The notes beneath the pieces are model-generated. The model ran no database searches. It saw nothing but the letters and a program-made list of their open reading frames with translations, and was not told where the DNA came from. Source: Galerina marginata (Eukaryota; Basidiomycota; Agaricomycetes; Agaricales; Galerinaceae). From it: DNA of 64,000 nucleotides. Below are positions 11,494 through 20,761 of the stretch, piece by piece. The translations under genes were made by a program, and so were the position numbers. The number at the start of each line of letters is the position of its first letter. Positions within the stretch are counted from its first letter, which is position 1. The stretch lies in NCBI GenBank assembly GCA_023014335.1, contig JAECYW010000017.1, positions 62,001 through 126,000 of the forward strand, read 5' to 3'.

Positions 11494-12648
11494 TCACTTT
11501 TTCTTTCCCGGGCCCTTCTTCTTCCCCTTCGGTGTGGCAAGGGAGTGCCCGTCGACTACACGAAGTGGGTGTTGTCAGAGAGAGGCTTATAAATTATTGA
11601 CGCACTTACATGGAAGGCCAGGCTCGATGTCGTCGAAATTTTCCATGAGTTTCAAGTTCTCCAATTCTTTTTTGAATATCTCGTCCACCTTGACCATAAT
11701 AACGCATTTACAAGGCGGCCCATAGGACGGACCGTAGTAGTTTCCGCAGGTAACGCATCGTACATTGCTATTGCTCGCCGGAAGCTGCGTTTGAACATAG
11801 AAAAGTCTAGCAATCGCTTCCCAGTTCAGCTCGAACCCAGGTACTGGTGAGTCACATAGCTCCTCCATTGTCAGTGGTTTCTTTTGAGCAAGTTCTGCAT
11901 ACGCTTCGCGGAGCCACTCGGTCACTCCGTATTTTCGGGCCAATGAAATCCTTTCGAACACTGTCTTCTGTTGAATGAGGACTGAAAGCGAGGAAATAGC
12001 CTTCAACCGAATCTAGGATGAAATAAGATTGTAGATGAGAAATAACTTGAAATAGGATTGAAGCTCCGGGCCCAGGAGCCTGAGTGACGAACCTCTTTGA
12101 ACATCCACATGGTCGCCAAATGTAAAACTCCAACCCAGTCTTCGTATTCGACCACAGGTGATTGGCCGATGCTAAAATAATGGGCGTTTCTTGAGCATTA
12201 AACGTTAAACCTCGAGTGGCAACAGAAGGGAAACCTACAATGGGTACAAGTTGCGCAAAAAGACACGAAAGTGCTTTTCTTCGATCCCTGGAAGCTGAAT
12301 AGGATTTTCAAGGCTATTACCTTCAAGAAGAGAGTGTTGGTTTTCTGTTGTTGGAAGCGCAAACATTGCTTCGAAGATAGTTCCAGGAACGTTAAAGCCA
12401 TTCCTGAGAACCTGAAAGAGGGTATTCTCGACCTAAATACTTTGTCAGACAGAATCTGTGCACAAACTTCTCAGCGCGCCTACCTGGAAAACGACGATCT
12501 GAAAATTGAATAAATCGTCAAGGCGTACAACGGGCCGCTGCTTGCTAGATCCAGAGGAAGGCGAAGCGTGCTGGGCATCTGTTTCTGGTGGTGGTGACGG
12601 GATTGGACCAAATGACGGAACAGGGGTGGTATCGGCTAGGGTAGACAT
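11494..12648 (-). CDS. BTB/POZ domain protein, copy 1 of tandem cluster (300 aa)
   Basis: Minus-strand exons 12648..12484, 12432..12239, 12171..12093, 12012..11610 and 11555..11494 total 903 nt, giving 300 aa. A disordered N-terminus (to about residue 45) leads into the BTB fold: NFQIVVFQ-VENTLFQVLRNGFNVPG, then FRVFLRNLYPF, then YEDWVGVLHLATMWMFKE. A helical C-terminal part follows (IRLKAISSLSVLIQQK). Near the end are C232-x2-C235-x11-C247-x-C249, a possible metal site, and a lysine/glycine-rich tail (PKGKKKGPGKKK). Introns fall in phases 0, 2, 0 and 1; the first three match the other copies. A transcriptional or ubiquitin-adaptor role is possible for the family; no target can be read from the sequence. 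Confidence 0.85.
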
Positions 12649-12999
12649 TAGAGGCTGCAGATCTTGCGGTCCAGGTAGAAAAGCTGAAGAGTAGCCTTGG
12701 TGAGAACGTGACTTTATATTTCAGCTGACGGGCGCTTAAACTTGCGCAGTTGCTTATCGATGACACGAGGGATCCACGAGCAATATATCGATCGAGTCTA
12801 GGTCGATCCACTTCTAGGGTTATAAATATGAAATGACCTTGAGGCAACCTTGAGGAGTCGGAAGGCCATCAAAGTGGAAGTAACCCCAAAACGTTTGACT
12901 ACTAAATTCGTCCACTGGGTGTAATACGGATAGCGTCAGGTAAAAGAACTATTATTGAAGAGCCTAAACCATTTTGTGACCGGTGACATGTCTGACTCT
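12649..12999. other. intergenic between BTB copies 1 and 2
   Basis: Promoter side of BTB copy 1. No gene or structured RNA was recognised. Confidence 0.4.
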
Positions 13000-14105
13000 T
13001 GTTAATACCAACCTCCTCGACCTCGTCTTGCTCGTCGGGGCCCTTCCTGGCGAGTCGCTGTCTGAGGCTCACTTGGGAGATGTGGACTCGAATTATCGCC
13101 CGTCTCCTTCATCGCTCCCAGTTCTATTTGAAACATCTTCTCAATTTTGGGCAAGCAATAGCACCTGCATATCGTGTTGCCTTGGCTTGTACCACATTGA
13201 TCACACTAAGCGCCGCCAACTGTCGTAATAACAAGGTTCTCCCGAATGTGGCATATCCGAGCAATTGTTTCCCAGTCGAGAGCGACAGAAGGGGGCACCC
13301 GGAGCTGCTCCAATACTAGCGGTTTCTTTTGAACAAGTTGAACCTATCCATCTTGGATCCACACCGATACTCTATACCTCCGGCCCAATGAAATCTTCTC
13401 CAGGACATCTTTCTGAATTAAAAAGCTTGACAATGCAGTAATTGCCTTGGTCCGAACCTGGTATGGGAAAGCCTCCAGGAAACATTAGGGCAAGAAAAGG
13501 GCTGGTAAAAAGGACGGGAAAACCTCACTAAATTCCCACATGGTAGCTAAGTGTAGCACCCCAACCAATCTTCATAGCTAACTGTTGGTGAAATACTGGT
13601 ACTATGCAACCCATCAAAGTTAGAGGGCAAGGCACGAACGTCGTGGAATTCTTTCAACTCTTTCAAAGAGTTGAAAGAATTCCACGACGTACAACGGGAA
13701 CAAAGCGCGTAAAAAGACACGAAAGTGGTCTTTCTGGATTCCCGGTAGATATATGGGGTTTTCGAGACTATTTCCCTCGAGGAGAGAACTTCGCTTGAAG
13801 GTAGTGAGAACATCGCCTCGAAAATTGTGCCTGGAAGGTCAAAGCCGTTCTTGAGAACTTGGAAGAGTTTGTCCTCGACCTACACAGATCGCTTGTCGGC
13901 TGCGTATAAGGTAGAAAATAGAAAAACATGCCTGAAATACAACGATTTGGAAGTTGAAGTTATCATCAAGACTCGCGATAGGTCTTTGGTTGCTAGGTAC
14001 CGTCGGAGGTGGAAGAGCTCCAGTATCTGACACAGGCATTGGAGAAGAAGGACAGGACAGCACTAGGTCGGATTGGACAGTTGGAGTGTCAGAATGCGAA
14101 GACAT
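13000..14105 (-). pseudogene. BTB/POZ pseudogene, copy 2 of tandem cluster
   Basis: It follows the same exon plan as its neighbours: exon 1 14105..13932 (ending at a GC donor, GCATGT), exon 2 starting VEDKLFQVLKNGFDLPG near 13880, then YEDW... and RTKAITALSSFLIQK. Several lesions break it: a frameshift inside exon 2 after FSLPSS, a one-base deletion near 13571 just after YEDW, an in-frame TAG near 13360 (WIQDG*VQL) and another TAG near 13230 ahead of a CDQC motif. The remnant keeps a C-x2-C-x8-C-x-C pattern like copy 1. The lower boundary is approximate. Intron 2 contains a perfect 53-bp palindrome. Confidence 0.82.
13637..13689. repeat. Perfect 53-bp palindrome (26-nt arms, 1-nt centre)
   Basis: Left arm 13637..13662 and right arm 13664..13689 are exact reverse complements around C13663. 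On the minus strand the palindrome begins at the GTACGT donor of intron 2 of the BTB pseudogene. It could form a 26-bp hairpin with almost no loop. Confidence 0.95.
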
Positions 14106-14622
14106 CAGCGACTAGCGATTTGGGCCTGAGCTCAGGAAAGTGGGAATCGAACTGTTAAGAACGTGCTTTTTATACTTTGGGCGCTTAAATATAAGCAGTG
14201 ACTTATCGACGGCACGAGGAAAACATGAACATTTTTGATCGAGACGGGTATCCCCATTTATAAAATCCGGGTTAAATTAGGTCTAGAGGGCCAGATCTGC
14301 GGCCAATCAATCATCCATCCTCAATCGCCGAAGCAAAAGTTCAGGAAATAATGGATGAGCCTCACGGTCAACGCCTTTTTCACCTACCGTCCAGAGCTCT
14401 GGTCTCCGGCGCCAAATTTACCTTATCAGGAATGAGTGTAGCGTGCCTGAGGAGTTATCTGGAATTTGCTGCGACTCGAGTCACAAAGGCCGATCAGCTG
14501 AAGAATTAAAATTCAGTACAGGCGCCGATTGTGTAAATTATCAAAACTACGAGTCAGGAATGACCGGTAAGAATGCAACATAATGTAATAAATTTCCCTA
14601 TACGCACAGTGGAAGATCGAAA
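14106..14622. other. intergenic between BTB copies 2 and 3
   Basis: Upstream of the BTB pseudogene and downstream of copy 3. No coding or repeat signal was recognised. Confidence 0.4.
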
Positions 14623-15545
14623 CTAGGCCATAGTCGCCAGATCCGATGCAAACTTTCGGGTAACTAGTGCTTTTGCGTCGGATTCGGTGACACTATAAAC
14701 GCCTATGATTCGTCCGCAATGATAACAGGGAATATTAAAGCTGTTCTGGCCTCTTAGCATATGGACGGACTCCCGAATACTGAGCAGCCTTGCTATGGTC
14801 AGCGTGTCCAGGCGAGATTGGCAAAGTTGTTCAAGGTCGAGAGCTGCTGTCTGTGTAACCAATTGTGAACACCCGTCGAGCAACCACTGCTTGACGCCGT
14901 ATTCCTTGGCAAGGAGAATCTTTTCACTGGCGCTCTTTTCTCGAATGAGCGTTGAAAGGGCTTCGATTGACTTGTTTCTGATCTGGAATTTAATCGAGAT
15001 TACGTTGATTATAAGAATAATGAAGCTGGACTTACATCCGTGAAATCCCACTGGGTGGCGAGATGTAAGGCGCCAAGCCACTCGTCGTATGTAGAGGCTG
15101 ATCCTTTCCTAATAATGCCTTTAAGCAAGTCTATTACCAGATAAGTACTTATCAAGGTACGTACAACGGATACATGACTCGCAAAAATCCGCGAAAATGC
15201 GCCTTGGATATGCCCGCAAGAGATAAGGGATGTTTGTCGTCGATACCTTCGAGTTGTTCACCGTTTCCACCGGGTCCTGGAAGCGAAAACATCGTCTCAA
15301 AGAAGCTTCCAGGGACGTCAAATCCATTCTTTGGGACACGAAAGAGGACATTTTCAACCTTTAAAGCATTTCCCTTAGCCCCTCAACAAGAGTCACACCT
15401 AGGATCTCACCTCGAAGACTATGACGTCGAAATAGTACACATCATCCCTCTCGAGGGCAGGCTCCTGCACAGTTTCCGTGATATTTGCACCTTGTTTGGA
15501 ACCCGGTTCAAATGAGTTATCATCTGGAAATTTAAAGCTGTCCAT
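14623..15545 (-). CDS. BTB/POZ domain protein, copy 3 of tandem cluster (253 aa)
   Basis: Minus-strand exons 15545..15411, 15358..15165, 15108..15036 and 14982..14623 total 762 nt, giving 253 aa. The first in-frame ATG is at 15545; reading further upstream would need a GTG. The BTB fold reads YYFDVIVFE-VENVLFRVPKNGFDVPG, then FRGFLRVMYPL, then YDEWLGALHLATQWDFTD, followed by the helical block IRNKSIEALSTLIREK. Exon 2 is 194 nt, the same length as in copy 1. The C-terminus keeps a CYHC pair but not the CxC pair of copy 1 and lacks the basic last exon. It is intact, unlike its neighbour. Function is unknown beyond likely protein-protein interaction. Confidence 0.82.
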
Positions 15546-16239
15546 TCCGTTTGGGCGGAGAAGCTTTGAGTCGTCAAGAGGGGAAGAGTGATTATCCTGG
15601 CGCCCATCTTTGGGAATCGATGGATTAAGTAATGCCACGAGGACTCACCACGAGGAAACTGACCTAGGAGAAAGTCACTTTTTGCATTTGTTACCTTTCA
15701 ATGCTTCTGTATAGTGTTCTGAGTTCCCAGCTGAGATTATCACTACTGCCACTCAGCGTCAAATTATCTTACCTACCCGCGCACTGGCCCCTGAGTGGGT
15801 AAGCGCGGCGCGTCTGGTCACATGACAATGTTAGCAAGCCAGCACCGGGTTCTTTGAAAGCCGATATGTCGACATCTCATTTGTGTTTGGTGGAGCCGTC
15901 GACCATTTCTTCATCGCAGAGGTCCGAAGCGCATGGAATGTGGGGAATAGCAGGGGCTTTCTACCTTCCCCAATGTGTTTCGGCACCAGCAGTTCCTTAA
16001 CCGGTGCTCTTTTTTTTCCGGGCTGGGTTCCGCTTGTATCATCCTCCGAAAAATTCAGCTGCGCCCTCGAACCATTCGGAGGCGAGCATATCTCAAAATT
16101 CATCAAAGTCGTGTTCTTTCCTTATTGAAGATCTTATTCGAGGATCATCTGGTGAATTTCTGACTCAACGCAAACGCAAGTCAATAACATCAAGAGCATA
16201 CCAATAAGTGCACCCCTCATCTTGCCCTCGACGAATCCA
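15546..16239. other. divergent intergenic region between BTB copy 3 and panB
   Basis: The two flanking genes are transcribed away from each other, so this should hold both promoters. A 91-codon frame on the minus strand (15831..16106) has no supporting features. Confidence 0.45.
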
Positions 16240-17292
16240 ATGTCGACCGTGTTTACTTACCGCCATCTATCACACGACCTCATTCGTGTCACCCCCAAAT
16301 TGCGCCGATGGATGAGCGTCAGACCTCCATCGAAAGACCCGACGACCCCGCCGATCCCTCGCAAAAAGGTGACCATCCAGGCCTTGCAAACTCTCCGTCA
16401 TTCAAAGACGCCGATCTCGATGTTGACAGCGTATGACTACCCATCTGCGTTAGGGTGTTCATCGTCGACCCTCACGGACATCACCCTTGTTGGCGATTCG
16501 TTGGCGCAAGTGTGCCTGGGATATGCATCGACGACCCAGCTCACACTGTCGGAGATGATCCATCACGCGCAGGCAGTAGCGCGGGGCACGACACATCCTT
16601 TCCTTGTGGCAGATATGCCGTTCGGCTCGTATCATACATCGGTAAACGACGCTGTGGCCAACGCGGTCCGGCTCGTCCAGGAGGGTAGGGTGGAAGGTGT
16701 GAAGCTCGAGGGAGGAAGAGAGATCGTCGAAGTTGTGCGCCGGCTGACGGATGTGGGGATTCCAGTCATGGCCCATGTCGGTCTTTTGCCGCAGAGACAT
16801 GCTGCTTTGTCTGGTTATAAAGTCCAGGGACGAAGTGTTGAAGGGGCGAGGAAAGTCGTACTGGATGCTTTGGCTCTGGAAGAAGCAGGTGCATTCGCGA
16901 TCGTGGTTGAAGCAGTTCCTCGTGAACTCGGAAAGTATGTCACGGACCGCTTGAAAATACCGACGATCGGGATCGGAGCTGGGCCTTATACCAATGGACA
17001 GGTACTTTCACCTTCCTCGCTATCAGTCAGATCAGAGAACTCAACTTATCATTGCACTTTGCAGGTCCTGGTATACGACGACGTGATGGGAACTTGGTCA
17101 GGCCACAAGGCTAAATTCGTCCGACGTTTTGGGAATCTGAAGGAAGTGCGAGATAATGCTGTTCAAAGCTACGGAGAGGCGGTCAGAACAGGCGCTTTCC
17201 CTGACCCAGAGACAGAAAGTTACACCATGGACAAAAACGAATGGGAGCGGTTCCTAGAGACAGAAGCTCTAGAAGGCAGTAGCCATCCTTGA
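16240..17292 (+). CDS. panB: 3-methyl-2-oxobutanoate hydroxymethyltransferase (ketopantoate hydroxymethyltransferase)
   Basis: Exons 16240..17001 and 17065..17292 give 329 aa. The enzyme transfers a hydroxymethyl group from methylenetetrahydrofolate to 2-oxoisovalerate, the first committed step of pantothenate (CoA) synthesis. Family motifs appear in order: LTAYDYPSA, GDSLAQVCLGY (metal/substrate loop), ADMPFGSYH, VKLEGG, MAHVGLLPQ, IVVEAVP and TIGIGAGPYTNGQVLVYDD. The N-terminus before residue ~45 is basic and Ser/Arg-rich with no acidic cluster, consistent with a mitochondrial presequence as in other fungi. The 63-nt intron is a multiple of three with no stop, so its retention would add 21 residues between NGQ and VLVYDD. 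The start is the first in-frame ATG. Confidence 0.95.
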   Translation: MSTVFTYRHLSHDLIRVTPKLRRWMSVRPPSKDPTTPPIPRKKVTIQALQTLRHSKTPISMLTAYDYPSALGCSSSTLTDITLVGDSLAQVCLGYASTTQLTLSEMIHHAQAVARGTTHPFLVADMPFGSYHTSVNDAVANAVRLVQEGRVEGVKLEGGREIVEVVRRLTDVGIPVMAHVGLLPQRHAALSGYKVQGRSVEGARKVVLDALALEEAGAFAIVVEAVPRELGKYVTDRLKIPTIGIGAGPYTNGQVLSPSSLSVRSENSTYHCTLQVLVYDDVMGTWSGHKAKFVRRFGNLKEVRDNAVQSYGEAVRTGAFPDPETESYTMDKNEWERFLETEALEGSSHP

Positions 17293-17856
17293 ACCATTTT
17301 TCGTCATCTACGGAGAGCAAAGTCAATACGATGTATCATTATTTTTTTCATTTATCATCTGCAGGGATAGAATATCGTCAAGACTTTCCGGGGTTAATGG
17401 CGAGAGGTTTTACCGAGTTAACTATGCTGCATGTTCGTATAATGAGAAGATAGGCATGGTTCGGGTGAAGGAGAGAAGCGCTCAGCGGAACACTTAGGGC
17501 TCGTGACCGGCAAACAGTCAACAAGGAAGTGCTTTCAGGGCCGAATTCGAACACCTTTCATCGTTTCACCACCTAGCCGCAATTGTCCATTGGTTCGACA
17601 CAAAGGGTGAACTACTAAGAAGTTATTGAACTTCTCAAGTGAATCAGAGGAATTTGTTCATGGGCCACGCTCAGAATACTACATACACAATCTCCTAATT
17701 CTGGCAGCATCATTCTTAGAAATCATACCTACCGACCAAGCTCGCCCGTCTGTCTCTGTATAAAACTGCCTTGAAAGACACGGCAGGGATACCCACCCAT
17801 TTGCTACATAGCTTGTTCTATCCATCTGATCAGTCATTCCCTCCTGGACGACTCAG
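17293..17856. other. intergenic between panB and GH71 gene
   Basis: Contains the 3' side of panB and the GH71 promoter. No further gene was seen. Confidence 0.5.
17759..17764 (+). promoter_or_regulatory. TATA box of the GH71 gene
   Basis: TATAAA lies 93 bp upstream of the GH71 start codon at 17857, a usual distance for fungal genes. It suggests transcription starts close to the chosen ATG and argues against a hidden upstream signal-peptide exon. Confidence 0.5.
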
Positions 17857-19839
17857 ATGTCTGTCTTTAGAAATCATGCGAAAGGATTCAGAGTCAACCC
17901 GAGCGGCGATTTTACGAGTCCCCAGACGATTGAAGAAGAGGTAGCAACGCGAATGCCAGTGGCAAGAAATCATGTCTTTGCTCAGTGCGTTCGGGTGTTG
18001 TTCTCTTGGTTAGTCGTCGATCGAAACAAATTTTTACAGTTTTATGGTTGGAAACACTTATGTTGGTGCCCCATTACGAGAGGCCACAAGAGGGATTTAA
18101 TCAATTTCATAGCCGTATACGATCGACGATTGGTATGAAGATATCAAACTTGCGGCCTCACAAAATATGTCCGTCCTGTCACTGACCTTTTAATTTAAAT
18201 AAATTAACGGTTTACCAGCGACGGTTTCGTGTTGAATGTCGGTGCCGAAGACTGGCAGAGGCATCGTTGCGCAGACTGTTTTACAGCCTCTAGACGCCTT
18301 CCGGGTTCTACAAGTTTCAAGTTCTTTTTCAGTTTTGACATGAGGTGTTGTACTTGACCGCGTACTTCCCTTGAGGTATTGTCCTGAGTCGACGTCTGTA
18401 GCTCAATCCCAGGTAACGCGGCCGACGACATTCAGTTTTTCCGCAATTATCTAGCTTCTCATGCTCGTGACCCTCGAATGTTCAGGCATCCACGCACAGA
18501 CGGGGTCGTCATATCCACTTTTTCTGGCGAAAACTGTACGTTCGGGAAAGGCAACATGGAAAGTGGATGGGCTCATCTGAAATTCGAGTTGAACAAAATT
18601 GTTCCGGTAAGTGGCAGTCAAGTTACATTCTGGTGTGCTACCTATTGCCTGCTTCACAAATTAGATTTATTTTGTACCCTCTTTCTTCATCGATCCCGCC
18701 TGCTATCCGAGCATTTCTGCCATGGATGGTGCATTTAACGTAAATCAAATTTCAGCAATGACCGTTCAATGCAGAAAAAGGCTCACTGTGGTGTCTAGTG
18801 GAATGGAGGGTGGCCTCTGCACCTCAGAGCTGGGATGCCCCGTTCCCAAATTGTGAACGCTGCATTGGATTCCGATTTAATTCATATCCAAAGCCTCACC
18901 AACGGCCGCACTTTTATGGCTGCTGTCTCTCCCTGGTTCTTTACGGTTTGTTTTACGTCGCCATTTGATGCACATTTCCTAATGCCATTCCTTTAGCATT
19001 ATGGACCCGACAGCTGGAACAAGAATGTAAGTTGAATATGGCTTCTTCGTTCCCTTCATTCCATGGCCATTGCAGTGGATCTATCGCGGAGACGACTGGC
19101 TCTTTGTCAGGCGATGGGAGCAGTTAATATCTATGAGGGACCAGATTGACATCGCTCAAATAATATCATGGAATGGTAAGCCTTTAACTCACCAAGCCTT
19201 CAATGTCCTGAACTGCCCAACAGACTACGGAGAATCTCATTACATTGGACCGATTAGAGTGCGCTCGACATCTCCAAGGATACTACTCTTTCCTCTGACG
19301 CGAATTGTAGGGCGCTCAACCCAATTCACAAGCCTGGGTTGACGGATATCCTCACGAAGCTTGGCTTACTTTGAACCGATATTATGCCAAGGCATTCCAG
19401 ACGGGAATATATCCCACTATAACGAAGGACAGAATATTCATATGGGCCCGCCCGCATCCTAAGCACGCCCAAGCCGCAGATAAAGCCCCTCGTCCAAATA
19501 ATTGGGAATTGGTATGTCGTGTCCAAACATATATCCAGATCAAATCCAGATTTCTAACGGTTCATTTCTCAGACCGATGATACTGCATGGGTGGTTGTAT
19601 TTGCCACAGCCCCATCTACGATTGCGTTTTCTACGAGTGAAGACCCAACAGAAATACAGAACGTCCAGGTGGAAGTTGGTGTCAGTAAACTCTCTTTTCC
19701 GCTGAAGCCGAATGCGGGTATGAAGATCTCCTTGCTTCGCAACAATAAGACTGTGGTGGAATGCATCCCAGTGGGCTATAGATTCGAGAGCAGGCCTGGG
19801 GTGTATAATTTCAATGTACATGTTTCAATGTCCCCTTGA
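17857..19839 (+). CDS. Glycoside hydrolase family 71, endo-1,3-alpha-glucanase (mutanase)-like
   Basis: Twelve exons (17857..17984, 18040..18061, 18113..18168, 18219..18344, 18402..18606, 18665..18739, 18799..18945, 18997..19026, 19076..19175, 19224..19258, 19311..19511, 19573..19839) total 1392 nt, giving 463 aa. GH71 enzymes cut alpha-1,3-glucan, a fungal cell-wall polymer. Family signatures occur in order: NHVFAHFMVGNTYPYT, NIDGFVLNVG, FFFSFDMSSIPG, GVVISTFSGENCTFG, YFVPSFFIDP, WNGGWPLHL, YMAAVSPWFF-like (FMAAVSPWFFTHYG), NWIYRGDDWL, and WNDYGESHYIGP at residues 295-306, rich in candidate acidic catalytic residues. No signal peptide is visible at the N-terminus (MSVFRNHAKGF), so it may act inside the cell, as S. 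pombe Agn2 does, or leave by another route. No lesion was found. Confidence 0.92.
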
Positions 19840-20059
19840 GAGTCGGACATTCGCATTGTTACTCTTATGAACTTGGTTGATAATGTTGCCCCGTCTTTGC
19901 AGATTTGAACAGTCTAGTCCATATTCATGACATCTAAAACTTCGTTTGTTGTGTGGTTTGTTAAACCAGGTAATCATTAAACGGGTGACGAGTGCTGCTT
20001 CAATATGTAATGTTAGACCTTGAAGCTCGATTTAGGCGTTTGGCATACAAGCTTTCGAT

Positions 20060-20236
20060 CTACGTCGTCGTGCAGCAGGTGTAACATCCTGGAGTCCCTC
20101 CCAGTGTCTGAGGGAACGGGCATGGTGGCGGCTCAGATAAGCACAGCTTCGCACAAGATTCCGTCGTTGGAATTGCATCTACGCCGGACATCGACAGCGC
20201 TACGCCGATGAGCAAAGCTGTCCAACTTGGTTTCAT
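20060..20236 (-). CDS. Small secreted six-cysteine peptide (58 aa)
   Basis: A single exon from ATG 20236 to TAA at 20060. Residues 1-21 form a signal peptide (lysine, then a hydrophobic core ALLIGVALSMSG, then a VDA cleavage site). The mature ~37 residues hold six cysteines in the order C-x3-C-x6-C-x11-C-x2-C-C, together with several prolines and glycines. A TATAAA at 20363..20358 lies ~120 bp upstream. Such small cysteine-rich secreted peptides in fungi are often effectors, antimicrobials or signalling peptides; no match was recognised and no function is claimed. The frame is also open upstream, but only the MKPSW start gives a clean signal peptide. Confidence 0.65.
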   Translation of the reverse strand: MKPSWTALLIGVALSMSGVDAIPTTESCAKLCLSEPPPCPFPQTLGGTPGCYTCCTTT

Positions 20237-20761
20237 GTTATTCTGTAAGCATCGGTGACAACGACAGTGAGCAAGGAATCCCTCGGAAAAAACATGGTGC
20301 TCACGATGAGATGAAAGTGTTGTGTTGCTTGTACCTAGAGCACTCTGGAGGTTTGAATTTATAGAACACAAGACTCCGAGTCAACTCCGCATCGGGCTGC
20401 CAGGTTCGAGAATGAGGAATTAGGTTAGAGAAGCACACTCATGCCCCAGGAATTTAGAATAATATGGCTGTCTAACCTCGGAAGCCAAACCCTCGTACTT
20501 AGGCTATTGACAGCTATTGTTTGCGAGTGGCAAGTCAGGCGGAAGAATACACTCAACCAGTTGTCAAAGGCAATATCGACGAGAGATCATGGGTCCTACA
20601 CATGTTCCATTTGGCTGTCAAGATGAATACAAGGAGATGGATATGAATAACGACGGATAAAGGTCTGCAGATTCATGACATGATTAGAATTTTTGGAGAC
20701 ATCTCGGAAATGCCAAGACGTACTCAACGTACTCAACCCTAAAATACCAATTCGGCAGAAA
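20237..20761. other. intergenic upstream of the six-cysteine peptide
   Basis: Holds the TATA box (20358-20363, minus strand) of the secreted peptide gene and the 3' flank of the iminopeptidase gene. No other gene was seen. Confidence 0.45.
20358..20363 (-). promoter_or_regulatory. TATA box of six-cysteine peptide gene
   Basis: TATAAA on the minus strand, about 122 bp upstream of the start codon at 20236. Confidence 0.45.

Noticed and set aside
12999..13319. 106-codon plus-strand frame
   Set aside because: It is antisense to the BTB pseudogene remnant.
15831..16106. 91-codon minus-strand frame between BTB copy 3 and panB
   Set aside because: No signal peptide, domain or splice support; an overlapping plus-strand frame is equally long.
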